Part shown: positions 7,862-15,331 of the stretch, in pieces | How positions within the stretch are numbered: the stretch's first letter is position 1 | How the letters are laid out: each line of letters starts with the position of its first letter | From: Candidatus Rifleibacteriota bacterium | Lineage (GTDB): Bacteria; Riflebacteria; Ozemobacteria; Ozemobacterales; Ozemobacteraceae | Length of the DNA: 24,861 nucleotides | Assembly: GCA_029564115.1 (NCBI GenBank) | Contig: JAKQQP010000393.1 | Coordinates: 1-24,861 of the forward strand | Reading direction: 5' to 3' | Program-made: the position numbers and the translations under genes | Notes under the pieces: model-generated | Databases searched by the model: none | The model's input: the letters and a program-made list of their open reading frames with translations, nothing else | Told to the model about the DNA's origin: nothing

Positions 7862-8939
7862 TTCGCCAGAACGCCTCTAATAATGCTGATTATCTGCTGC
7901 TGGTCTTCACAAGTCAGAGAAGCGAAAATCGGCAAACAGAGTATTCTACTGGCAACGCTCTGAGACACCGCACATTTTGCAATCTCATCAGTCAAAAAAG
8001 TTAATGAATCAAGTGAAGGAAAAAAATATCTTCTTGGAAAGATATCCTGAGCGCATAGTTCTCCCTGAACTTTTCTCAATGTCTTTTCATCTGACAATAA
8101 AACGGGAAAATAATGATGATTCAAAGTACTACAGGTATTCCATGCCTGCATCTGCACACAATCGCCCAGACTGTTGGCATAAATTTCCCACACACTTTCC
8201 CTTGCTGCGGCGATCTCTTCAATCTCATCAAGAACACAAAGCCCCATCACGGCCTGAAATTCATTCATTTTACAGTTGATTCCCACGCACTCTATGGCTT
8301 CGGGGCCGGTAATGCCAAAGTTGATCAGTAATCTTATTTTTTTTGCCAGCTCATCGTCAGACGTAATCAGTGCTCCACCCTCGATCGTATGAAACAACTT
8401 GGTAGCGTGAAAACTGAGAGTCGTCACATCACCCCAGTTCAAAACCGACTCTCCTTTATATTTTACTCCAAAGGCATGAGCACCATCGTATATAACCTTG
8501 AGCCCCCTGCGCCTGGCAATATCGTCTATAAGTTCAACCTCACATGGATTGCCAAAAACATGCACAGGAACAATTGCCGATGTATCGATTCGATAGATGA
8601 TATGACCTTTGCAGCGTCCAGATTCCAGGTTTTTGAATCAATGTCGGAAAAAATCGGCCTGACGCCCTCCCACTTCAAAGAGCTGGCGGTCGCAACAAAG
8701 CTGAAAGGTGTTGTAACTGCGCTTCCAGATATTTCAAGAGCCTTGTAAGCAATCTGCAAAGCAAGTGTGCCGTTGGATACCAGGATCAGATGCTTTACAC
8801 CAAGATATTCCTGCAAACGCTTTTCCAGTTCCTGGCAATACCGACCATAATTGGTCAACCACGCAGACTCGTAGATACAATCAATATACTTGAGCAATTT
8901 ATTTTTATTCGGCAAATAGGCCCTGGTAACGTTAATCAT
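7858..8939 (-). pseudogene. DegT/DnrJ/EryC1/StrS aminotransferase, frameshifted
   Basis: Two overlapping frames (8939 to 8526, then 8565 to 7858) together give a full PLP-dependent sugar aminotransferase of the DegT family. The first half has ESAWLTNYGRYCQELEKRL and LVSNGTLALQIAYKAL. The second half has VHVFGNPCEVELID, VIYDGAHAFGVKYKG, the PLP-lysine motif LSFHATKLFHTIEGGAL, and INCKMNEFQAVMGL. The break lies at a tandem TCGAT-TCGAT (8585-8594). Removing one copy restores VISSIDTSAIVPVHVFG and a 358-residue protein, normal for the family. The enzyme would transfer an amino group to a keto-sugar nucleotide. In the sequence as given it is inactivated. Confidence 0.88.
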
Positions 8940-9185
8940 CTGCGTTTTCGATCATTTCATCTAAAAATAAAAGGGGAACAAAATCTACTCAAAAAAGCCC
9001 TACATAAAAAACAAGAAGTAAACGCATAGTAAATCAAACTACCCAACTTTAACAATAGAGATTCATAATGTTTTTAGTGTTGTCAGGGCAAAATCAAAAT
9101 AATATTTGCTTCTTGAATAACAGACCGGTAAAATTGTGATCGTTCTGTGCACGTCATTCTTTAAATAAAATACAGGAAAATAGTC

Positions 9186-10139
9186 ATGCCTGCTACTACT
9201 AACATCCTGATGGAAATACCGTTTCTTCTTGTGGTGGTATGTATGTTGACCACTATTTTTTCTAATATCGGCTGTGGCTATATGCGGCATGTGTCGTTCA
9301 AAAATTCTACGTGCATGGATATCCCGAATCAGCGCAGTATGCACGAGCAACCGATGCCGCGAGCCGGCGGGGCACCGATGGCTCTATTTTCGATTCTGGC
9401 GATTGGTTTTTTAGGGCTGGTTCGCCCGAACCTCATACCCCTGAACTGGTTTTTAACCATCTGCATCGGTGGCAGTCTGATCGCCTGGATCGGCTGGCTC
9501 GATGACAAAGCTTCGCTGCCGGTCAAAACCAGATTCGCAGTTCATATTATCGCCGCGGCCTGGGCTGCCTGGCAGCTTCTCCCGGCCGAAACCACCCCTC
9601 TCTACTATTTTCTGGGCGCTTTCTGGGTTGCCTGGTCGATAAACTTCTTCAACTTCATGGATGGCCTCGATGGCCTGGCAGGCTCTGAAGCCGTAGTAAT
9701 CGCACTGGGGGCCGGCTATATCGCCGGCCGACTGGGGCTGCTGCCCTCGCTGACCGTGGCCTGGGTCATCGCTGCCGCCGCACTTGGCTTTTTATTCTGG
9801 AACTGGCCGCCGGCACGCATCTTCATGGGTGACGCCGGCAGCGGCTTTCTTGGCTATACTCTTGGCTGTCTCGCCATCGGCTCAGGAACAGGCTGGCAGG
9901 GCGGCTTCTACACTTTTGCCCTGTTGCTGGCACTTTTCTGGGTCGATGCTACTTTTACCCTGCTGAAAAGAATGATACGCCGCGAACGTTTCTGGGAACC
10001 CCACCGCCAGCACCTCTACCAGCAGGCCGCCCAGAAAGGCTACTCGCACCACGAAATAACCCTGTTCTTCGTGACCGTCAACATGCTGCTGTTCATCGCC
10101 GCCGCCATGATGGCCGGCATCGGCAATCTCAGCGCCTGA
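9186..10139 (+). CDS. undecaprenyl-phosphate sugar-1-phosphate transferase (MraY/WecA/WbpL family)
   Basis: 317 residues, about ten membrane segments, AGGA ribosome site nine bases before ATG. Family motifs: DIPNQRSMHEQPMPRAGG (45-62), the Mg-binding D106-D107 in GWLDDKASLP, NFMDGLDGLAG (156-166), RIFMGDAGSGFLG (211-223) and the cytoplasmic HRQHLYQQA loop near 276. It moves a sugar-1-phosphate from a UDP-sugar to undecaprenyl phosphate at the inner face of the membrane, the first step of lipid-linked glycan assembly. The mix of motifs is closer to WbpL/WbcO-type O-antigen initiators than to MraY. It is transcribed away from the broken DegT operon. The usual partner, the WbpV-like epimerase, is on the other side of HicAB. 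Confidence 0.93.
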   Translation: MPATTNILMEIPFLLVVVCMLTTIFSNIGCGYMRHVSFKNSTCMDIPNQRSMHEQPMPRAGGAPMALFSILAIGFLGLVRPNLIPLNWFLTICIGGSLIAWIGWLDDKASLPVKTRFAVHIIAAAWAAWQLLPAETTPLYYFLGAFWVAWSINFFNFMDGLDGLAGSEAVVIALGAGYIAGRLGLLPSLTVAWVIAAAALGFLFWNWPPARIFMGDAGSGFLGYTLGCLAIGSGTGWQGGFYTFALLLALFWVDATFTLLKRMIRRERFWEPHRQHLYQQAAQKGYSHHEITLFFVTVNMLLFIAAAMMAGIGNLSA

Positions 10140-10215
10140 TCATTTTCTCAACCACGACTCGATGGGTGTCTTTGGTTTAATGCCCTCGAGAAGCATTCTG
10201 GAAGAACAACAAAAC

Positions 10216-10244
10216 TTGACACCATAAGTAGTGTCGCATATAAT
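10216..10244 (+). promoter_or_regulatory. consensus sigma70-type promoter with embedded operator for hicAB
   Basis: TTGACA (10216-10221), 17 bp, TATAAT (10239-10244): an exact consensus promoter. An inverted repeat GACAC (10218-10222) / GTGTC (10231-10235) lies within the promoter, overlapping the -35 and spacer. That is the expected place for an autorepressor such as HicB. It sits about 54 bp before the hicA ATG. Confidence 0.8.
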
Positions 10245-10297
10245 TTTATCAGGTAAAGCAAGCTTAAAAAGCTCTCAACACGAAAAACAATAATGAA

Positions 10298-10570
10298 ATG
10301 AGCTTCAAAAAGGCTATGAATCGCAATAAGATTCTTAAAATCTATGAAAAAATAATCTCTGGCCCGATTAAACCTGTCAAATGGCAGGACATTGAAGCTC
10401 TTTTTGAGGCCCTTGGCGCAACTCAGCGAAAAAGCGACGGTTCGAGCAGAACGTTCTACATCAACGACCGCCCTCTGACCATTCACAAGCCTCATCCAGA
10501 AAATGAAATAAAAAAATACGCAGTTAAACATATCCGGGACTATTTATTAAAAAACAACTTAAAGCCTTAA
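10298..10570 (+). CDS. hicA: HicA-family toxin
   Basis: 90 residues. It has the longer-HicA pattern: WQDIEALFEALGA (29-41), DGSSRTFYINDRPLTIHKPHP (47-67) and a C-terminal helix KKYAVKHIRDYLLKN. HicA is a double-stranded-RNA-binding-fold mRNA interferase, and this subtype lacks the classical GSH histidine position (GSSR here) but keeps the HKPHP motif. An alternative start at the second ATG (10316) is possible, since neither has a strong ribosome site. It is followed after 44 bp by hicB and driven by the promoter at 10216. Codon use is AT-rich relative to the flanking transferase and epimerase, which suggests acquisition as a cassette. Confidence 0.85.
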   Translation: MSFKKAMNRNKILKIYEKIISGPIKPVKWQDIEALFEALGATQRKSDGSSRTFYINDRPLTIHKPHPENEIKKYAVKHIRDYLLKNNLKP

Positions 10571-10614
10571 CAAGAGCTCAGAGAGCTAAAATTTCTCAAA
10601 AGGCATGGTGCAAC

Positions 10615-10950
10615 ATGAAAACAATCGAGTATAAAGGCTACATCGCAAAAATTGAGTTCGATGATGAAGACCAGGTTCTTACCGGCGTTGTCATCGGCAT
10701 GGATGACCTGATTTGCTTTCATGCTGATAACGCGCATGAAATAATTCCAGTGTTTCACCAGATCATCGACGATTACCTGGAAGCCTGCAAAGAAAAAGGC
10801 ATTAAACCTCAAAAAAGCTTCTCAGGCCGATTTATGTTGAGACTTCCGCCAAAGCTTCATGCAAAAATTGCGGCAATGGCAAGTTCCACTGAGAAGAGCA
10901 TCAACGCTTGGATTGCAGAACAACTGGAGAAAGCTACTCAGACCCAATAA
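10615..10950 (+). CDS. hicB: HicB-family antitoxin
   Basis: 111 residues. The N-terminal HicB fold (MKTIEYKGYIAKIEFDDED, then VLTGVVIGMDDLICFHAD and FHQIIDDYLEACKEKG) is followed by a ribbon-helix-helix DNA-binding tail (GRFMLRLPPKLHAKIAAMA, SINAWIAEQLEKA). It neutralises HicA and, through the ribbon-helix-helix part, should repress the hic promoter, where the GACAC/GTGTC repeat is a good candidate site. The toxin-first order is the normal one for HicAB. Confidence 0.93.
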   Translation: MKTIEYKGYIAKIEFDDEDQVLTGVVIGMDDLICFHADNAHEIIPVFHQIIDDYLEACKEKGIKPQKSFSGRFMLRLPPKLHAKIAAMASSTEKSINAWIAEQLEKATQTQ

Positions 10951-11057
10951 CATTGCCCGCGACAATAAATGTTCAGGTAGTTGCATTTCCAGACGGCGTT
11001 TTTTTTGTCAGCGCCCGACCGTTCGAAATCTTTTCAATATTTGAACTGTTAAATGCC

Positions 11058-11984
11058 TCAATCTAGTTGTTCAACCATTTTGAACGGAGCTTTCCAGCCG
11101 GTTTTTTGTCTGAAAAGACTCGAATCAACCGGCAATGAACCGGTCAGACGGGCCACCCTCGGCGCAAAGAACGGCAAAGCTCCCATAATGCGCCACAAAA
11201 ACGCCGGCAACGCAAAAATTCGGCACGAAGGGTTATAAACCTCGGCAAACCGCTGCACCAGCTCAGAAGTCGAGATATCTTCGCCATCCGAAACCAGAAA
11301 AACGCCGCCATCGGCACCGTCACCAACAATAACCGCCTCAATCGCCGATGCCAGATTTTTTACCCCCAGCAGACTTCTTCTGTTGCGAATTCCGCCCAGA
11401 GGCAGAACCGGCAGGCGCCGAACCAGCTGAATAAGACTGGCCAGATTCCCCTTGACGCCCGGGCCATAAATCAAAGGGGGCCGTAAAATTACCACCTTCA
11501 TGCCTGTCGCCTGACAAATTTTCAGCAATTCCGCCTCAGCTTCGAGCTTCGATAAACCATAGGGTTCTAAAGGCTTGCAGACGAAGCTCTCGGTAAGAGC
11601 CTCTTCATGAGCGTCACTGAGCATGGCCTTGATGCTGCTGATAAAAACGAACTTCTTTACTCCGGCTCTCAATGCCTGCTTTGCAAGATTCAGCGTGCCG
11701 ACAACGTTGGTTTCGTGGTATAGATGCCGCTCTTCAGCTGTTTCGTTCATTTTGTGGGCGCGACCGGCAAGATGAACGACCACGTCGACATTCTTCAAAG
11801 CCTCGCTCCAATCGGTAAAACCATCGATTTTTGCAATGCTGACAAATTCAACACCTGCAGCAACAAAGGCACTGCGCCCGGCACCGACCACAGCATAACC
11901 CCGTTCGACAAGAAACGGCGCGACCGACTGACCGACAAAACCGTTAACACCGGTTATCAAAACCCTTGGGTGAGAATTTGCCAT
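11058..11984 (-). CDS. NAD-dependent epimerase/dehydratase (WbpV-like nucleotide-sugar enzyme)
   Basis: 308 residues, strong ribosome site (AGGAG, 5 nt before ATG). It is an extended short-chain dehydrogenase: Rossmann motif GVNGFVG (12-18), VVVHLAGRAHKMNE (68-81), catalytic SS (116-117) and Y142-GLS-K146, followed by LRPPLIYGPGVKGN. It would oxidise, epimerise or reduce a UDP-sugar in the cytoplasm. The overall pattern resembles WbpV/WbcT-type enzymes that act beside a WbpL-type transferase on UDP-N-acetylated 6-deoxyhexoses or UDP-GlcNAc. The exact reaction cannot be fixed from sequence. It is convergent with the HicAB module that separates it from the transferase gene. Confidence 0.9.
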   Translation of the reverse strand: MANSHPRVLITGVNGFVGQSVAPFLVERGYAVVGAGRSAFVAAGVEFVSIAKIDGFTDWSEALKNVDVVVHLAGRAHKMNETAEERHLYHETNVVGTLNLAKQALRAGVKKFVFISSIKAMLSDAHEEALTESFVCKPLEPYGLSKLEAEAELLKICQATGMKVVILRPPLIYGPGVKGNLASLIQLVRRLPVLPLGGIRNRRSLLGVKNLASAIEAVIVGDGADGGVFLVSDGEDISTSELVQRFAEVYNPSCRIFALPAFLWRIMGALPFFAPRVARLTGSLPVDSSLFRQKTGWKAPFKMVEQLD

Positions 11985-12034
11985 AATAACTCCTGATCAG
12001 CCAGAATATAACAGCTTTAACCGCCGATTTTCAA

Positions 12035-13345
12035 TCAGGGGGAAGCCGGCGGCGGTTGCCTGGTGCCGTGCAGAGCCTGCCAGGCCTTGCGATACTTGCT
12101 CATTCGGCCCGGGCTTATCGTCAGACCGGTTTCAGACAACGATGTCGAAAGAATTTTTGCCACCATAGCCACATCGGCAAGATAATCAGCCTTGATCTGC
12201 TCGAGCCGGGCTTTCTCATAAGAATCTGCAGCTTTGGCAATTTCCTGCCTGAGCGCTGACTCGACGTTGCGCTCGAATTCGAATTCATATTCGGTAAAAC
12301 TGCTCACCGGCACGATCGAAGCTTTGAGACGGCGCCGCAGCCTTGGCGTCAGCGAATTATGGGCCTGGGCATACCTGGAAACATGATAAACATCGAGAAC
12401 TTCAGGCGGGTAGACTTCAGAGCAGTCAATCGTCGTTAAAATCGTCTGATCGGCATTCTCGATCGCCCCCAGCCCAAGCTGCGCCGCCCTGACACCAAAC
12501 TCGTTCTTCAGGCCGACATGTATGCGCCGGCGGGTGGTAACGACGAGCAGCGAAGGCTTGAGCTTAACAATGCCGGTCACACCCGGCCGATTCCGCAAAA
12601 AAGCGGCGTAATCATGCGCGGTGTTGACAAAAAAATCTCTGAACCGGCCATCTATCGCCGGCCTGACGAACTGCTCGAAAGGCCACGGCTGCGGCGGAGC
12701 CGAACGGTCAGCTTTGAAGGGATACGACTCGTTGCGAAACTCGAACCGCGTCTCAAGGCAGTTGTTAAAGCCGTTTTCCCATTTTTTGTCATAAATTTTC
12801 AGCTGGTATTCACAACGGTGCGGCAGATCGGCAGCGGCAGAACTGCCGAGCATGTAGCGCCACATCGCCCCACGCGAATGCCAGCGGTATCTGACCCGGT
12901 AAGAAACATCGTTAACATAATTCAAACCGTCATCAGTATCGAGATAAATATCCAGAAAACAGAAAGTGCCCTGACCAGCGTCAAGAACGTAGTAATCAGA
13001 GCCTGAGTGCCTGGTCGCTTTCCAGCCCGAATCGACAGAGAAAGCCCGCTCGAGAACCCGTCTCGACCGTGATATCAGATAGGAATTATGCCGAAGCAGA
13101 CTGTCGTTGCCGCTGACTTCGAGCTTGAATTCGTTTTCTTCCCGGGCCGGAGTGCCAGCAGGAACAGCAGCGGCAATCTCGGCGACAGCCAGTTCTGCAG
13201 AATAGTCAACAGCCGACGGTTGAGAGTTTGCGGCCGAAAGATTCGGTGGTATCATTAACATCATGCCGAAAAACACAAAAAACAACCTGGCCATAAAAGC
13301 CCGCTGCACTATTTTGCCGCTGAGTTTCTGCATGATTCTTTTCAC
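12035..13345 (-). CDS. exported protein with CYTH/VTC-like (triphosphate tunnel) domain
   Basis: 436 residues from a GTG with a good ribosome site (AAAGGAA). The N-terminus is a signal peptide: basic region up to R20, hydrophobic LFFVFFGMMLMI (21-32), then LSAANS. Residues 69-74 (EENEFK) contain the CYTH signature ExExK (E70, E72, K74). DIYLDTDDGLNYV (132-144), SYRVRYRW (148-155), EYQLKIYDKKWE (179-190) and CLETRFEFR (196-204) match the alternating charged strands that line a triphosphate tunnel. The C-terminal third is helical and charged. No database family can be confirmed by eye. If correct, it would bind phosphate polymers or triphosphates outside the cytoplasm. It lies near the VTC/CotH operon on the same strand but is separated from it by two plus-strand units. 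Confidence 0.6.
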   Translation of the reverse strand: MKRIMQKLSGKIVQRAFMARLFFVFFGMMLMIPPNLSAANSQPSAVDYSAELAVAEIAAAVPAGTPAREENEFKLEVSGNDSLLRHNSYLISRSRRVLERAFSVDSGWKATRHSGSDYYVLDAGQGTFCFLDIYLDTDDGLNYVNDVSYRVRYRWHSRGAMWRYMLGSSAAADLPHRCEYQLKIYDKKWENGFNNCLETRFEFRNESYPFKADRSAPPQPWPFEQFVRPAIDGRFRDFFVNTAHDYAAFLRNRPGVTGIVKLKPSLLVVTTRRRIHVGLKNEFGVRAAQLGLGAIENADQTILTTIDCSEVYPPEVLDVYHVSRYAQAHNSLTPRLRRRLKASIVPVSSFTEYEFEFERNVESALRQEIAKAADSYEKARLEQIKADYLADVAMVAKILSTSLSETGLTISPGRMSKYRKAWQALHGTRQPPPASP

Positions 13346-13892
13346 CGCTTTCCTTTCTGCGCAAACGCCCCTGCAGCTTCAACAGGATCTTCTTCATTTC
13401 GAAGAACAATTGCGTTACTACCCTGACGACCCCGACCTTCACTATAACATGGCCCAGGTATATTTTTTGCTCAAAAAACCCGACCTCGCCATCAGATACC
13501 TCGAAAAAACAATTCTGCTGGCACCATCAGACCAGGAAGCAGTGCTGACGCTGGCTTCTACTTTCCGAAAAATCGGACACCTCGCCAATGCTCGCGACGT
13601 CATGCTCAAAGGCCTGCTGCAGATCAAAGACAACCCCGACATCTGGTATGAACTCGGCGTCATTCACTCTGATCTTGCCAATTACCGACCAGCGGTCGAG
13701 GCCTTTAACAGGGCGCTCGAATTCAGCACCAACGACGAACAGAAACAAAGAATAATCTATTATACCGGCCTGGCACAACTGACCGACCGCAACTTCACCG
13801 ATTTTGCCAAAACCCTCGCAAAACTGCAACCGGGCAGCGAATACTTCAATGCCCTGCAAAACCTCAAAAACATGAGCGAATCCACTCCATAA
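13263..13892 (+). CDS. exported tetratricopeptide-repeat protein
   Basis: 209 residues. A signal peptide (MPKNTKNNLAIKAR, then TILPLSFCMILFTAFLSAQ) is followed by TPR units: YYPDDPDLHYNMAQVYFLL, PDLAIRYLEKTILLAPSDQEA, DNPDIWYELGVIHSDL, and NYRPAVEAFNRALEFS. It is probably a periplasmic or envelope scaffold. The start is not fixed: the 13263 ATG has no clear ribosome site, but it gives the best signal peptide. With that start, the first 83 bp overlap the 5' end of the divergent CYTH-like gene, so each promoter must lie inside the other gene. Confidence 0.85.
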   Translation: MPKNTKNNLAIKARCTILPLSFCMILFTAFLSAQTPLQLQQDLLHFEEQLRYYPDDPDLHYNMAQVYFLLKKPDLAIRYLEKTILLAPSDQEAVLTLASTFRKIGHLANARDVMLKGLLQIKDNPDIWYELGVIHSDLANYRPAVEAFNRALEFSTNDEQKQRIIYYTGLAQLTDRNFTDFAKTLAKLQPGSEYFNALQNLKNMSESTP

Positions 13893-13951
13893 ATCACACG
13901 GTTTTCACCGGCAGAATTGTCTTTTCTACAACAAAGTTACTGGATCGAGAA

Positions 13952-13980
13952 TTGGCATATGAATGGCAATATGATAAAAT
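13952..13980 (+). promoter_or_regulatory. promoter of the addiction-module antitoxin/ParE-type operon
   Basis: TTGGCA (13952-13957), 17 bp, TAAAAT (13975-13980), followed by GGGG about nine bases before the ATG at 14006. The half-site TGGCA recurs at 13963 inside the spacer, a possible autoregulatory direct repeat. Confidence 0.65.
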
Positions 13981-14005
13981 GGGTTCGTAAAGGGGAAAAC
14001 TGATT

Positions 14006-14233
14006 ATGCATGGACTAAAAGACATTATAAGGGATGCGGAGTCTCTCCCCGCTGAAGATAGAATTTTAGTCATCGATTCTTTGTTGCGCACGCTTAACAT
14101 GCCTTCTCCTGAAATCGATGCAGAGTGGATAAAGATAGCAAAAACAAGATTGGCTGAACTTCGTTCCGGTAAAGTTAAACCAATACCCGGAGCAGAAGTC
14201 ATTGCCAAAATCAAGAAGCGCTTTGAAAGATGA
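14006..14233 (+). CDS. addiction-module antitoxin (TIGR02574/Unstab_antitox family)
   Basis: 75 residues. SLPAEDRILVIDSLLRTL followed by IDAEWIKIAKTRLAELRSGKVKPIPGAEV is the standard pattern of the small unstable antitoxins paired with RelE/ParE toxins. The ATGA overlap with the toxin gene (14230-14233) implies coupled translation. It lies in a short AT-rich cassette between the TPR gene and the convergent VTC gene. Confidence 0.92.
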   Translation: MHGLKDIIRDAESLPAEDRILVIDSLLRTLNMPSPEIDAEWIKIAKTRLAELRSGKVKPIPGAEVIAKIKKRFER

Positions 14234-14526
14234 AACTGTCTTTTCATCCAGCAGCTGAGTCTGAATTTGACTTGGCAATCAACTATTACGAAGATTGTGA
14301 ACCTGGCCTCGGCAATGATTTCTCGCTCGAGGTATTAACAGGGATTCAGGCGATTGCTGACTACCCCCGCGGTTGGCCGGTCATTGAAGGCGATGTGAGA
14401 AGATGCCTGGTAAATCGCTTTCCGTTTGGCATTGTTTACAGTGCTGAAGAAAATGACGAAATATTCATACTTTCAATAATGCACTTACGCCAAGACCCCA
14501 AACACTGGAAAAAAAGAAAAAAATAA
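14230..14526 (+). CDS. RelE/ParE superfamily toxin
   Basis: 98 residues. The opening LSFHPAAESEFDLAINYYE, then PGLGNDFSLEVLTGIQAIADYP, then VRRCLVNRFPFGIVYSAEENDEIFILSIMHLRQDPKHW is the ParE-like fold in its usual order, with the C-terminal H-x-x-x-P-xx-W. It could poison gyrase (ParE type) or cleave mRNA (RelE type). Sequence alone does not decide. Complete, coupled to its antitoxin. Confidence 0.92.
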   Translation: MKLSFHPAAESEFDLAINYYEDCEPGLGNDFSLEVLTGIQAIADYPRGWPVIEGDVRRCLVNRFPFGIVYSAEENDEIFILSIMHLRQDPKHWKKRKK

Positions 14527-14623
14527 CGCAGATTAAGTGCATCTAGACGAAGTTGAAGTTGATCACAACTGGCAACAGGCTGAAGCTTCTGAATAGAAAA
14601 AGGTATATTTTATAACATCCATT

Positions 14624-15331
14624 TTACGTTCGTCGCTGTATGGCCCAGGCGTATTTTGAGAAGCTTTGCTGTCTGATGCCGAGTTCTGTCAGTTTCTCAA
14701 GCACAGCCTGCGGCGGCAGAACGTAAGATTTGATTTCGAAAATGCTGCCGGGCGAACTGGCGCAAAGAGGCAAATCTGAGAGAGGTTCCTCTGGCAGCCT
14801 GCCGGCAGACAGATGTTTCACCCCGCTGTCGAAAGTCAGGCGCAAACCGTCGATACCGCAAAAATGCCAGGCAGCCCGGGCATAATGCAGAGAAACGACA
14901 GGAACCAGCCGCATACCGGCAATGGCATCACGAATGCCGCTGTCGCGGCAGTTTGCCAGAATCAGCCCGGCAACATCGGGCGGCGATTCGCCGAAGCAGC
15001 GTTCTGCCTCATGCCTGTCGAGAGCCAGCCTGAACTTACTCACCAGATGGCCGCGCCGCTGCTTCACTTCAAGGCCGGGTGAATGCCATTCGTGGCGTTT
15101 ATCGTCGCGATAAAGCCGCAGCCTGACCTTTGTTTTGAGGTATTCACCATTAATCTTGTCATGAAAGAACTTCAGATCATGACTGTCGTAATATTGCGAA
15201 AAAATCTCGTAACAGCCGTCGCTGCCATGCCTGTCGGGCACCGCCAGATTCTGAACCAGATTCTGCAGAGCCAGCCGCTGCCCACCAGAAACCGGAAACT
15301 TCAATTCATGAAAAGGTCTGATTCTTGTCAT
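14624..15331 (-). CDS. VTC-domain (polyphosphate polymerase domain) protein
   Basis: 235 residues from the ATG at 15331, chosen because it overlaps the CotH stop by 4 bp (ATGA) and has GGAG upstream. The frame runs back to 15370. The VTC active-site residues are present in order: E9/K11 (HELKF), YYDS (47-50), K68-R70-R72-Y74 (TKVRLRLYR), E88/K90 (LEVKQ), K99/R101, Y150/R152 (LHYAR), R164/D168 (LRLTFD), E199/K201 (FEIKS) and SFSKYAWAI (223-231). In eukaryotic VTC this tunnel makes polyphosphate from ATP. Bacterial members next to CotH and DUF4956 are uncharacterised as far as I know. No signal peptide, so cytoplasmic or bound to the DUF4956 membrane protein. Confidence 0.9.
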   Translation of the reverse strand: MTRIRPFHELKFPVSGGQRLALQNLVQNLAVPDRHGSDGCYEIFSQYYDSHDLKFFHDKINGEYLKTKVRLRLYRDDKRHEWHSPGLEVKQRRGHLVSKFRLALDRHEAERCFGESPPDVAGLILANCRDSGIRDAIAGMRLVPVVSLHYARAAWHFCGIDGLRLTFDSGVKHLSAGRLPEEPLSDLPLCASSPGSIFEIKSYVLPPQAVLEKLTELGIRQQSFSKYAWAIQRRT

